Of a DNA stretch of 64,000 nucleotides, positions 1 through 8,888 are shown in pieces. This DNA comes from Malaciobacter marinus. GTDB taxonomy: Bacteria > Campylobacterota > Campylobacteria > Campylobacterales > Arcobacteraceae. The DNA lies in contig NZ_CP032101.1 of the NCBI RefSeq assembly GCF_003544855.1, positions 1,178,001 through 1,242,000 of the forward strand, in the 5' to 3' direction. Positions within the stretch are counted from its first letter, which is position 1, and the number at the start of each line of letters is the position of its first letter. The translations under genes and the position numbers were made by a program. The notes beneath the pieces were generated by a model, which saw nothing but the letters and a program-made list of their open reading frames with translations, did no database searches and was not told the DNA's origin.

Positions 1-1
1 T

Positions 2-1615
2 AGAGCCAAACTAAAAGATGGGCAAGAGTGCTTTTTATGTGGTTCAAAAGAGCATCCATATATAAACCACTCTTTAAATATAGATACAGAGATAAGTCAA
101 ACACTAGCTAAAATAAAAGAGCAAGAAAGCTATCTACAAGAGCAAAACAGCGAACTAAACAAGGCTCAAATAAACCTAGCAAAACTTAGCTCAAAACTTG
201 AAAGCTCAAACCTAGAAATACAAAAACAACAAACTACAAAAGAGCAAATAGAAGAGTACTTCAAAACAAACGATTTCAAACTACAAGAAGACTCAAAAGC
301 CACACTACAAGAGCAAATGCAATTTTGCGAAAATGAGTTAAAAGAGTATGTAACTTTAAGAGAGCAAAAAGAGTCTTTACAAGCAAAAAAAGAGTCTCTA
401 CAAACATCTGTAAACAAAGAGCTACAAAAACAACAGCAGATAAACACAAGCATAAACACTATAAAAGAGTTAAAAGAGGAACAATCAAAACTAAAAGAAG
501 AGATAACAAAGCTTCAAACCCAAAGCAAAAGTATCTTAGATATAGAAGATTTAGACCTTTTTGAAAAAAATATCCAAGAGAGTTTAGACACTGTTTCAAA
601 ACACTTTAACAGTTTGCAAAACCATCTTTCAAGCCTAAAATCAAAAGATGAATCCCTATCAAAACAGATAATCCAATTAAACAAAAAACAAGAAGATGAT
701 AAACAAAACCTAGTACACATAAAAGAGAAGTTTGAGAAAGCTTTAGTAGAGTATGGCTTCAACTCACAAGAGGAGTTTGAAAAAGCAAACTTAGCAAAAG
801 AAGAGTTTGAAACCCTAACAAACCTATGCAAAACCATAGAAGAGAAATATACACAAATACAAACTCTAAAAACAGACACAAACAAAAAACTAAAGGAACA
901 CAAACTCTTAGAAAAAGAGATAAACCCAACAAATCAAAACAAAGATGATACAAACAAAGAGTTACAAAAACTACAAAGCACAATAGACCAACTACAAGAA
1001 ACCATAGGAAGCATCTCAAAAGAGTTAGAGATAAATACCCAAAATATAAAAAAATCAGAAGACAAAATAAAACAACTTGAAAAGAAAAAACAAGCCTTCC
1101 AAGTATGGGTAAAACTAAACGATATGATAGGCTCAAGCCAAGGGGACAAGTTCGCCAAATTTGCCCAAGGTATCACCCTAGACCAACTAATCTACCTAGC
1201 AAACAAACACCTAGAAATCTTAAGCCCAAGATATGAACTTCAAAGAAATACAGAATCAAACAAACTCTTAGATATAGAGATAATTGACGGCTTCCAAGGA
1301 GACGCAGTCCGAGGTGTAAATACACTCTCAGGGGGAGAAAGCTTCATAGTAAGTCTATCTTTAGCTTTAGGACTTTCAAGTCTAGCAAGCCAAAAGATAA
1401 GTATAGACTCACTTTTCCTAGATGAAGGGTTTGGAACACTAGATAGCGATAGCCTAGAACTAGCACTAAATGCACTAAATCAATTACAAAGCTCAGGAAA
1501 AATGGTAGGTGTGATTTCCCATGTGGAAGCACTAAAAGAGCGAATTCCATTGCAGATAAAGGTTGAGCCTAAGGGTGATGGGACGAGTGGTTTGGATTTG
1601 AATAATTTAATATAA
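2..1615 (+). CDS. sbcC: SbcC exonuclease subunit, 3' part
   Basis: This is the C-terminal part of the SbcC (Rad50-like) ATPase that works with SbcD on hairpins and DNA ends. The frame is open from base 2, so the gene starts upstream of the window. The zinc-hook CxxC is visible (Cys codons at 29-31 and 38-40, sequence ECFLCG). A long Gln/Lys/Glu-rich coiled coil follows to about base 1100. Then come the ABC signature LSGGES (1325-1342), a Walker B segment with FLDEGFGTLD near 1410-1443, and an H-loop in VISHVE. Codon use is A/C-rich up to about base 1500 and turns G/T-rich for the last 35 or so codons. The next gene starts 8 bp after the stop. Confidence 0.95.
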   Translation, partial: RAKLKDGQECFLCGSKEHPYINHSLNIDTEISQTLAKIKEQESYLQEQNSELNKAQINLAKLSSKLESSNLEIQKQQTTKEQIEEYFKTNDFKLQEDSKATLQEQMQFCENELKEYVTLREQKESLQAKKESLQTSVNKELQKQQQINTSINTIKELKEEQSKLKEEITKLQTQSKSILDIEDLDLFEKNIQESLDTVSKHFNSLQNHLSSLKSKDESLSKQIIQLNKKQEDDKQNLVHIKEKFEKALVEYGFNSQEEFEKANLAKEEFETLTNLCKTIEEKYTQIQTLKTDTNKKLKEHKLLEKEINPTNQNKDDTNKELQKLQSTIDQLQETIGSISKELEINTQNIKKSEDKIKQLEKKKQAFQVWVKLNDMIGSSQGDKFAKFAQGITLDQLIYLANKHLEILSPRYELQRNTESNKLLDIEIIDGFQGDAVRGVNTLSGGESFIVSLSLALGLSSLASQKISIDSLFLDEGFGTLDSDSLELALNALNQLQSSGKMVGVISHVEALKERIPLQIKVEPKGDGTSGLDLNNLI

Positions 1616-1623
1616 GGAACAAT

Positions 1624-3738
1624 ATGATTTTTAAAAATATTAGAGTTAAAAATTTTAAAGGATTAAAAGATATATCTACTCCTTTATCAGATTTTACTTG
1701 TGTAATAGGAGAAAATAATGCAGGGAAATCAACTTTTATACAAGCTTTATTACTTTTTATAAAAGGTACAAAATTAACACAAGATGATTTTTTTGATAAA
1801 GATAAGGATATCTTTATATTTGTGGAAATTGATAATATTAAAAAGAAAGATTTAGAACTAATTGATGAAATACATAGAGATAAGCTTGAAAAAAATATTG
1901 ATTTTGATGAAAAAGGTATTGGTAGTTTTAGGTTAGTAAGAAGATATTCTCATGTAGATTATTCTTCTAAATTAAAGAATATAAAGTTTGTTCCGAAAGA
2001 AAAGAAGTTTGAAAAAAAAGAAATAGATAATTTGCTAAAAAGTAAAAAAGGTGATGAATTAATTTCTACATTAAAATCTAATTATGCTGAAATAGATGAT
2101 GAAAAAATTGATAAGCTTAAAACACAAAAAGCAGCAAAAGAATTAATTGAAGAATATATCAATACATTATCTAAAGATGATTTAATAGAAAAAGATGTTC
2201 CTTTAGATACAGGAATTGATAATTCAATTAAAGCTTTATTTCCTGAACCCATTTATATTCCTGCTGTAAAAGATTTATCTGATGATATGAAGACAAAAGA
2301 TAGTGCATCTTTTGGAAAACTTCTAAATATACTTTTAGATGTTATTGAAGATGATTTAAATGAAGCAAAAAGCGTTTTTGAAGTATTAAGAACAAATTTA
2401 AATAAAATATATGATGATAATGGTAAGCTTATCTCAGATAAAAGGTTAGAAAAGGTAAAAAGAATTGAAAATACAATACAAAGAAATTTAAACCAGACAT
2501 TTAAGAACGTATCAATTGACTTAGAAGTTCCACCTCCAGAAATAAAAACTATTTTATCAACTGCAAATATAATTGCAAATGATGGAGTCAAAGGGCCAAT
2601 ACAAAATAAAGGTGATGGGTTTAAAAGAGCTATCACTTTTAGTATTCTAAGAAGTTATGTAGAATTGTCTCATTCTGAAGGTTGGCAAAAAGATAAAGAA
2701 CAATTTAAACAAAAAGATAGATTTCTATTTTTATTTGAAGAACCAGAGTTATACTTACATCCTAAAGCTCAGAATATTTTATTTGAAGCATTATCTAAAA
2801 TATCTGCTAATCATCAAATGATTGTATCTACTCATTCTCCACTTTTTTTCTCTTCTGATGCTACTAAAACTTTTATAAAAATAAAAAAAGTTGATGATGG
2901 GGAGAAATCATATTCTAAAACTTTACATATAGACTTGACTGAAATAAGTAATAAAGATAAGTTTCAATTAATTTCATTTGAAACTAGTAATCATGCATTT
3001 TTTTCAGATAGAGTTGTATTGGTTGAAGGGGATACTGAACTAATTGTACTTCCTCATATATCAAAAATAATTGATTCTAGATACGATTTTAAAAATAATT
3101 CAATTAACTTGGTCAAAATTAATGGAAAAGGAAGTTTTAAGAGATATAAAGATTTTTTTAAGAAGTTTGATTTAGATATATATTTTGTTGCAGATCTTGA
3201 TGTATTATTAGATGGTTTTGAAAAGTTAGAACCAAGTGATGAAATAAAAAAAGTTCACAGTGAGTTATTGTCAATTGTAAATGAAAAAGTAGTAAGTATT
3301 GATGTAAAACCTTTACCAACAAGAAAATATAAAGATAAATTATTAAAGAATAATAGTAAAAGTATATATGAACAAATAAAAGATGCCAGAAGTGATGATG
3401 ATAAAGAAAAAGTTTTAGAATTACTTGATGAATTATTTTCATTTGAACAGAAAAAGATTGAATTAGTTATTCTTCAAGATAAGGAAAATGAATTTAATGA
3501 TGTTGTTTTAAAAAAAAGAGAATTATTAAAACTACTAAGAAAAGAAAATATTTTTGTACTAGAATCAGGTGATATAGAATCTTATTATCCTGAAGGAATC
3601 GTTAGTGATGATAAGCCTACTCAAGGACAAAAGTATTGTGAAATCATTGATTCAAAAGAAAAACTTTTCGAAGAATACTCTAAAATAGATGAACAAAAAA
3701 TTGAATTTGAATTAATATTTGAACAAATTTTTGCTTAG
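1624..3738 (+). CDS. OLD-family ATP-dependent endonuclease (AAA + TOPRIM)
   Basis: A 704-residue overcoming-lysogenization-defect (OLD) family protein. It has an N-terminal ABC-type ATPase followed by a TOPRIM nuclease domain. Visible motifs are Walker A GENNAGKST at residues 29-37, Walker B with LFEEPE at about 370-375, a THSP H-loop at 403-406, the TOPRIM acidic motif VEGDTE with Glu468, and the DxD pair Asp524/Asp526 in VADLD. Family members cut or nick DNA and many act in phage defence (GajA of Gabija is one). No UvrD-like GajB gene follows. Instead a PD-(D/E)XK nuclease and an HNH nuclease follow with 9 and 16 bp gaps. Codon use is more AT-rich than in sbcC upstream and the DUF2779 gene downstream, which suggests a transferred cassette. 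The exact OLD class is not assigned. Confidence 0.9.
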   Translation: MIFKNIRVKNFKGLKDISTPLSDFTCVIGENNAGKSTFIQALLLFIKGTKLTQDDFFDKDKDIFIFVEIDNIKKKDLELIDEIHRDKLEKNIDFDEKGIGSFRLVRRYSHVDYSSKLKNIKFVPKEKKFEKKEIDNLLKSKKGDELISTLKSNYAEIDDEKIDKLKTQKAAKELIEEYINTLSKDDLIEKDVPLDTGIDNSIKALFPEPIYIPAVKDLSDDMKTKDSASFGKLLNILLDVIEDDLNEAKSVFEVLRTNLNKIYDDNGKLISDKRLEKVKRIENTIQRNLNQTFKNVSIDLEVPPPEIKTILSTANIIANDGVKGPIQNKGDGFKRAITFSILRSYVELSHSEGWQKDKEQFKQKDRFLFLFEEPELYLHPKAQNILFEALSKISANHQMIVSTHSPLFFSSDATKTFIKIKKVDDGEKSYSKTLHIDLTEISNKDKFQLISFETSNHAFFSDRVVLVEGDTELIVLPHISKIIDSRYDFKNNSINLVKINGKGSFKRYKDFFKKFDLDIYFVADLDVLLDGFEKLEPSDEIKKVHSELLSIVNEKVVSIDVKPLPTRKYKDKLLKNNSKSIYEQIKDARSDDDKEKVLELLDELFSFEQKKIELVILQDKENEFNDVVLKKRELLKLLRKENIFVLESGDIESYYPEGIVSDDKPTQGQKYCEIIDSKEKLFEEYSKIDEQKIEFELIFEQIFA

Positions 3739-3747
3739 GACACTAAA

Positions 3748-4824
3748 ATGAAAAAAAGTCAAATGAGAGGGTATTTATACGAAATATTTATTTCACATCT
3801 TTTACAGAAGAATGGTTTTCTAAAATGTACTCAAGGGTCTCAACAATTTATTGATATGGGAATAATATCTAATGATGGTGAAATTGAAGGACGTGGTACT
3901 CAACACCAAATTGATTTTATAGGTTTATATACTAGGAATATTCCTTTTGTTTTTCCTATTCGGTTATTAGGAGAATGTAAGTTTTGGGAAAAAAAGGTTG
4001 ATAAATCATTTATAAGACAATATATCGGTGTACACAAGGATATTTCGGAAAACTATATCTCTTCTATGAGAGGGAGAACAAATAGGTTTTTAGATGTACC
4101 TGTTATTTTCTCAGCAAGTGACTTTGATAAAGAAGCAGTAAATTTAGCTTGGGCACAAGGTATTAATTTAGTTTCTCATTCTAGGTTGCCAATATTAAAA
4201 AATATAATCGAAGTAATTAAAATAATTGTAGAAACTTTATATGATCATTATGATTATCAACCAATAAAAAGATTTGTGGAAAAATTTCTTAATGAGGAAG
4301 ATATTGAAATGAGTGAAACTTATTTAGATTTCATAACTAGATTTATTGAATATTTAAATAATAATTTAATTATCTTTGATATTGAGGATTTTGAAGATTC
4401 ATTAAGTAGGTTACAGAATAGCAGAATCAATACATTTCTATTTGCTACGAATGAGAAAGGAATTTTAATTAATTTAGTTAGTGAAGATACATTCCCAAAT
4501 AAAGATGATAATTTTAATGTAGATTTTTTTGAAACAGACTCAGAAGATTGTATGATTTATTTTGATGATGAAAATAGTGATGAAAATGGTGAAAGGGTAT
4601 TTTATATTACTTTAAATCGAGACTCCTCTCAAAGAAAATTTTATTTTCAAGCAAATAATGCTTTATTGAGTAAAGATTTTCCACAATTGTCTTTAAAGGA
4701 TAGAATGCAAAGAAAATTAAAGTATTTCTCTGAACTTTCAATAATTAAAGAAGTAAATGGTTTGACAAGAATAATAAAATTAAATGTTAATCTTGAAACA
4801 GTTATGCATAATAATGTAAGATAA
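3748..4824 (+). CDS. PD-(D/E)XK (Mrr-like) restriction endonuclease-like protein
   Basis: A 358-residue protein whose first 130 residues look like an Mrr/Holliday-junction-resolvase type nuclease fold. Asp56 (in HQIDFIG) and the Glu76-x-Lys78 pair (GECKFW) form the PD-(D/E)XK signature. The N-terminal helix resembles the usual start of this fold (RGYLYEIFISHLLQKNGF). A conserved-looking VPVIFSASDFDKEA segment near residue 120 fits the later core strand. The C-terminal 200 residues are acidic and unrecognised, and may recognise target or partner. The RBS AGGA lies just before the start. The gene sits between the OLD nuclease and the HNH gene on the same strand, so co-transcription is likely. 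I infer a defence effector; the nuclease call rests on motif only. Confidence 0.75.
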   Translation: MKKSQMRGYLYEIFISHLLQKNGFLKCTQGSQQFIDMGIISNDGEIEGRGTQHQIDFIGLYTRNIPFVFPIRLLGECKFWEKKVDKSFIRQYIGVHKDISENYISSMRGRTNRFLDVPVIFSASDFDKEAVNLAWAQGINLVSHSRLPILKNIIEVIKIIVETLYDHYDYQPIKRFVEKFLNEEDIEMSETYLDFITRFIEYLNNNLIIFDIEDFEDSLSRLQNSRINTFLFATNEKGILINLVSEDTFPNKDDNFNVDFFETDSEDCMIYFDDENSDENGERVFYITLNRDSSQRKFYFQANNALLSKDFPQLSLKDRMQRKLKYFSELSIIKEVNGLTRIIKLNVNLETVMHNNVR

Positions 4825-4840
4825 TTATCTAAGGACATAT

Positions 4841-6040
4841 ATGAGTAATAATATATTATTTGAAAACTTTATTAAATATGGTATTGATGAAGAATTATCA
4901 AAAAAATTAGTAGGTTTAGGTTTGACAGTTTCTAAATGTAAAGTGTTATCCCAGAATGATTTAAAAAATAAGTATAAACTAAATGAAAATGAAATATCTA
5001 TAGTAAAAACTTCTACAAAAAGACAACCTATTGATGAAAAAGTTGTTGATATACTATTAAAAAATAGCAATTATATATGTAATGTATGTAAAGGTGAAAA
5101 AAGTCATAGCTTTATAATTCATCATATTGAGGAGTATGAAAAATCACAAGATAACTCATATGATAATTTAATAGTATTATGTCCATCTGATCATGATCTT
5201 GCTCATAAACAAGGTGTTTCGTTAACAAATAAAATTTCAAAACCACAATTAAGAAAATTAAAAACTGAGTGGGAAGAAGAAGTTAGAAAAAAAAACGAGA
5301 TAAAAGCAAGTGAGAATATTAATATTAGAGATGAAGTAGTAGATTTCGTCAATATTCAAAGGTTAGAAGAACTAGCTTTATTAACTTTTAAAGAAATACC
5401 AGATACTTATGTAACTCCTTCTTTAAAAAATAAAAAAATTTTGAATAATGATGGTCTTTTTGATGAAGAATATGTAAGAAAAAATCTTTCATCTTCTCCT
5501 ATGCTATTTAGTTATATCAACGCAGGAGAAGGTATTCATTATTTAGAGTTATTAAGGAAAATAGCGAAGAAAAAGAATTTTATTGATATAAGAAGTTTTT
5601 TTAAAATACGTTCAATAAATAAAAAACAGATAAATGGTCAATATGTTTTTTTTACAGGAGGTTTTTATAGCCGTTCTGTAGGATTATCTTTAAAAGGCAA
5701 TGAACCATTAGTTATTTTTCATTATAAAAAGCAAAATATTAGAATTGAATGTAAAATAGATTCACAATATGCACTATCTCAATCAGCATTGGGAAGGTTA
5801 GGGGTAAAAACAGTTTATTCTATTTATGGTGTTGTTAAAAATACATTTAAAGATAAAGATAATATTTGGGTAATATCTATCAGTCCTTATATAGTTGGAT
5901 TTCCTGACGAATATTCTCGTATAGGTTCATTTTATTCTAATTATGAATTTGATGAAGAGCCATTTTTTGAAGATATTGAATTAGAAAACTCAAGTTTTGA
6001 TATCGATGAATGGCTTCAAGAAATTAAAGAAAAATCTTAA
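4841..6040 (+). CDS. HNH endonuclease family protein
   Basis: A 399-residue protein with a clear HNH (beta-beta-alpha metal) module: zinc cysteines Cys80 and Cys83 (YICNVC), the HH pair His94/His95, a central Asn near residue 109, and Cys114 with His118/His122 in LCPSDHDLAH. The first 60 residues are helical with a GLGLTVSKC segment that may be a small DNA-binding domain. Residues 150-399 are unrecognised and could bind target or partner. It is the last gene of the OLD/PD-(D/E)XK/HNH string, 16 bp after the previous stop with an AAGGA RBS. Acidic, AT-rich coding like its two upstream neighbours supports joint acquisition. Confidence 0.8.
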   Translation: MSNNILFENFIKYGIDEELSKKLVGLGLTVSKCKVLSQNDLKNKYKLNENEISIVKTSTKRQPIDEKVVDILLKNSNYICNVCKGEKSHSFIIHHIEEYEKSQDNSYDNLIVLCPSDHDLAHKQGVSLTNKISKPQLRKLKTEWEEEVRKKNEIKASENINIRDEVVDFVNIQRLEELALLTFKEIPDTYVTPSLKNKKILNNDGLFDEEYVRKNLSSSPMLFSYINAGEGIHYLELLRKIAKKKNFIDIRSFFKIRSINKKQINGQYVFFTGGFYSRSVGLSLKGNEPLVIFHYKKQNIRIECKIDSQYALSQSALGRLGVKTVYSIYGVVKNTFKDKDNIWVISISPYIVGFPDEYSRIGSFYSNYEFDEEPFFEDIELENSSFDIDEWLQEIKEKS

Positions 6041-6048
6041 GTATAAAT

Positions 6049-7524
6049 ATGAACCTATCTAAATCCCTCTACACAAAAGGTATCCAATGCCCAAAAGCAC
6101 TTTGGCTTAAAAAATATAAGCCAAGTGTTTTAACACCACCAGATGAACAAGCACAGGCTATATTTGAAACAGGAAATATAGTAGGAGATTTAGCTTGCGA
6201 GCTTTTCCCTGATGGTAGAGAAGTTTCATACACTACAAACTATGATGAGATGATATCTACTACAAAAGAGTGGATGGAAAAGGGTGTATCAAATATCTAT
6301 GAAGCTACTTTTAGTTATGAGGGTATACTTATCATGGTAGATATTTTAAAAGTAGAAAGTGATGGCGTATCTATCTATGAGGTTAAAAGTTCCACGGAGG
6401 TAAAAGATATATATCTTCATGATGTATCTATTCAGTATTATGTACTTCAAAACTTAGGCTTTAGTATAAAAAATGCAAGTGTAGTACATATAAACAATGA
6501 GTATGTAAGAGGTGAGTTTTTAGAGTTAGACAAGCTTTTTAAGATAGTTGATGTCACAAGTGAAGTGCAAAGTTTACAGTCAAATATTCCAAGCATATTA
6601 AAAGAGTTTGAAACTTACCTAGAAGACAAAGTAAATGAGCCAGATATAGATATAGGGAAACATTGTAATAAACCTTATGAGTGTGATGCCAAAAACTATT
6701 GTTGGAAAGTTCAAAGAAATATACCTGAGTACTCTATCTTTAATATTTTCAATCTAGGAAGTAAAAAGCAAATAGAATTATACAATCAAGGTATTATAGA
6801 TATAGAAGATATCCCTGAAGATTTTGATATGACTGCAAACCAAAAACAAGCAGTAGCAAACTACAAATCAAAAGCAAGTTATATAGACAAAGAAAATATC
6901 AAAGCCTTTTTACAAAACCTTACATACCCAATCTATCACTTAGACTTTGAAACCTACCAACAAGCCATACCACAATATAAAGGTATAAAACCCTTCGAGC
7001 AAATCCCTTTTCAATACTCACTTCATATTGAGTATGAAGATGGCACTTTGGAGCATAAAGAGTATTTGAGTAAAGATAGCGTAGATAGTAGATATGAGTT
7101 AGCGTTAAAACTATGTGAAGATATCCCAAGTGATGTTACAGTATTAGCTTACAATATGAGTTTTGAAAAAGGTGTGATAAAAAGACTTGCCAACCTTTTC
7201 CCAGATCTAAGTACTCACTTATTAGCCATAAATGAAAATATGCAAGACCTAATGGTACCTTTCCAAAAGAAATGGTATGTAACACCAAGTATGCAAGGAA
7301 GCTACTCTATCAAGTATGTATTGCCAGCACTTGTACCAGAGTTTGAAAAAGCCTACAAAGAGTTAGAAGGTGTACAAAATGGAAGCCAAGCTATGAATGC
7401 TTTTGCAAATCTTAGTAAACTAGATGAGGTAAGTAAAGAGAAGATGAGAATTTCACTTTTAGAGTATTGTAAACTTGATACTTTAGCTATGGTGAAGATA
7501 TTAGATAAATTAAAGGAGACATAA
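6049..7524 (+). CDS. DUF2779 protein: Cas4-like Fe-S nuclease fused to DEDD exonuclease-like domain
   Basis: A 491-residue protein. The N-terminal half resembles Cas4/AddB-type PD-(D/E)XK nucleases. It has Cys14 (GIQCPKALW), Asp98, Glu111 and Lys113 (YEVKSS), then Cys206, Cys212 and Cys218, giving the one-plus-three cysteine pattern of a 4Fe-4S nuclease. The C-terminal half (about 290-491, DUF2779) looks RNase H-like: LDFET with Asp299/Glu301, an AYNMSFEKG segment, and Asp477 in EYCKLDT, as in DEDD 3'-5' exonucleases. Its codon use (CTA, CCA, AAC) matches sbcC rather than the three genes in between, so it may originally have followed sbcC directly. No strong RBS is seen. Biochemical function is inferred. 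Confidence 0.8.
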   Translation: MNLSKSLYTKGIQCPKALWLKKYKPSVLTPPDEQAQAIFETGNIVGDLACELFPDGREVSYTTNYDEMISTTKEWMEKGVSNIYEATFSYEGILIMVDILKVESDGVSIYEVKSSTEVKDIYLHDVSIQYYVLQNLGFSIKNASVVHINNEYVRGEFLELDKLFKIVDVTSEVQSLQSNIPSILKEFETYLEDKVNEPDIDIGKHCNKPYECDAKNYCWKVQRNIPEYSIFNIFNLGSKKQIELYNQGIIDIEDIPEDFDMTANQKQAVANYKSKASYIDKENIKAFLQNLTYPIYHLDFETYQQAIPQYKGIKPFEQIPFQYSLHIEYEDGTLEHKEYLSKDSVDSRYELALKLCEDIPSDVTVLAYNMSFEKGVIKRLANLFPDLSTHLLAINENMQDLMVPFQKKWYVTPSMQGSYSIKYVLPALVPEFEKAYKELEGVQNGSQAMNAFANLSKLDEVSKEKMRISLLEYCKLDTLAMVKILDKLKET

Positions 7525-8462
7525 TGGCAGGAGCATATGCACACTTAACAATAGTAAATAAAGCATGTACGGAAAGTGAATTAGAAGAGTTAGGACTTAG
7601 TAATGATTCCCTCATAGCATTAGAAGAATATACAACTTTTATAGAGCTAGGTTCTGTTAGTCCAGATTATCCATATCTGGCAATTACAGAAAAACATAAA
7701 AAATGGGCAGACTCAATGCACCTAGATATGAAAACAAAATCTTTTATTTTAAAAGGTATTGAAGAAGTTAAAGCAATAGAAAATGAAGAAGATAAAAGAA
7801 AAGCTTTTGCCTGGCTTTGTGGACTTGCAGGGCATATTGTTACAGATGTAGTTATTCATCCTGTTGTTGAATTAAAAGTTGGTCCATACGAAGGAAATGA
7901 AGCAGAACACAGAAACTGTGAAATGCATCAAGATGTTTATATCTATAAAAAGATTACAGGATATGGAGACATTTCTGAAACTGAACAATTATCTTTGTTT
8001 GGTAAAGAGTGTAGTCAAGATGGTGATACTGACAAGCTAAATAAAGTTATCTCTTCAGTATGGGGGAAAATGCTTGAAGAATTAAATAAAGAAGAATACT
8101 TAAATAACAAACCAGAATTTGATACTTGGCATAGTAGATTTCATAATTTAGTATCGACAGTGGAAGAGACACAAAACTTTCCTACTATATCAAGACATGT
8201 AATAGGATTAGATGGTGGAATAATTTATCCTAAATCTGAGGAAGTAAATATTGAAGAGTATATTGAGAATTTAGAAGTTACAGGTAATAAAACTATGCAT
8301 TATGATGATATTTTCAATAAAGCTGTACTACAAGTACAACAAACTTGGAAAGTTTTAGATGAATCTGTATATGGCAATGGAAATAGTCATTTAGAATATT
8401 TTGCGGATTGGAACTTAGATAATGGTAGAACATCGTCTGATGAATTAGAGTATTGGGCATAA
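7524..8462 (+). CDS. zinc-dependent phospholipase C family protein
   Basis: A 312-residue protein resembling the zinc-dependent phospholipase C / S1-P1-like fold. Candidate metal ligands are the His in AYAHL (residue 7), Asp in GSVSPDYPY, His in DSMHLD, the HxxxD-x3-H arrangement in GLAGHIVTDVVIHP, and the His in CEMHQD. No signal peptide is present, so it is probably cytoplasmic, unlike secreted PlcC enzymes. The ATG overlaps the TAA of the DUF2779 gene by one base (TAATG) after an AAGGAG RBS, so translation is coupled. The substrate is unknown. In this nuclease-rich setting a membrane-damaging role is possible but not shown. Confidence 0.75.
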   Translation: MAGAYAHLTIVNKACTESELEELGLSNDSLIALEEYTTFIELGSVSPDYPYLAITEKHKKWADSMHLDMKTKSFILKGIEEVKAIENEEDKRKAFAWLCGLAGHIVTDVVIHPVVELKVGPYEGNEAEHRNCEMHQDVYIYKKITGYGDISETEQLSLFGKECSQDGDTDKLNKVISSVWGKMLEELNKEEYLNNKPEFDTWHSRFHNLVSTVEETQNFPTISRHVIGLDGGIIYPKSEEVNIEEYIENLEVTGNKTMHYDDIFNKAVLQVQQTWKVLDESVYGNGNSHLEYFADWNLDNGRTSSDELEYWA

Positions 8463-8473
8463 AAGGAAATAAA

Positions 8474-8860
8474 ATGAAGAAGATATTAATAAAAAGTTTA
8501 TTGATTGTTTTTGTAGCTAATTTAATTACTGGTTGCTCTTTAAAAAGTAATGACTTAATTGAATTAAAACCTAAGTTAAATAACCTAACAAAAAGAGCAA
8601 ATAGTGCAATCAAAAGAAGAGGTATTGAAGTATCTAAAGTAAATGAGTATTTGGCTACTAAAAATCCTATTTTAATAGAAAGTTTTAAAGATTATGATTT
8701 AAAGATTAAGTATGAAAATAAAATTACCATAGTTCTTGTATGTAAAGATGAAAAAGCACTTTATGAAGATTTGTCTTGTGATTTGAAAATTGATAAAGAC
8801 TATACAAAAGAAGATAAATTATGTGATTTTCATATCATAAACCCTAGTTGTGATAAGTAA
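8474..8860 (+). CDS. small lipoprotein, unknown function
   Basis: A 128-residue protein starting MKKILIKSLL with a hydrophobic signal and a lipobox ending ITGC (Cys about residue 20), so it should be lipidated and anchored in the envelope. The ATG at 8474 is chosen over an upstream in-frame start because an AAGGA RBS lies at 8463-8467. Three further cysteines sit in the C-terminal third (about Cys90, Cys99, Cys117 and a final one), which may form disulphides. I do not recognise the family. It lies 11 bp after the phospholipase-like gene and ends before the large helicase, on the same strand. Confidence 0.75.
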   Translation: MKKILIKSLLIVFVANLITGCSLKSNDLIELKPKLNNLTKRANSAIKRRGIEVSKVNEYLATKNPILIESFKDYDLKIKYENKITIVLVCKDEKALYEDLSCDLKIDKDYTKEDKLCDFHIINPSCDK

Positions 8861-8888
8861 ATATATATATAAAGGACAATATAGAAAT

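Noticed and set aside
1624-3738. Gabija (GajAB) locus
   Set aside because: An OLD-like first gene is there but no UvrD-type GajB follows. The helicase 5 kb further on is SF1B/UPF1-like, not UvrD, and four other genes separate them.
6049-7524. cas4 of a CRISPR-Cas locus
   Set aside because: No cas1, cas2 or repeat array is visible, and the C-terminal DUF2779 domain fits the stand-alone family.
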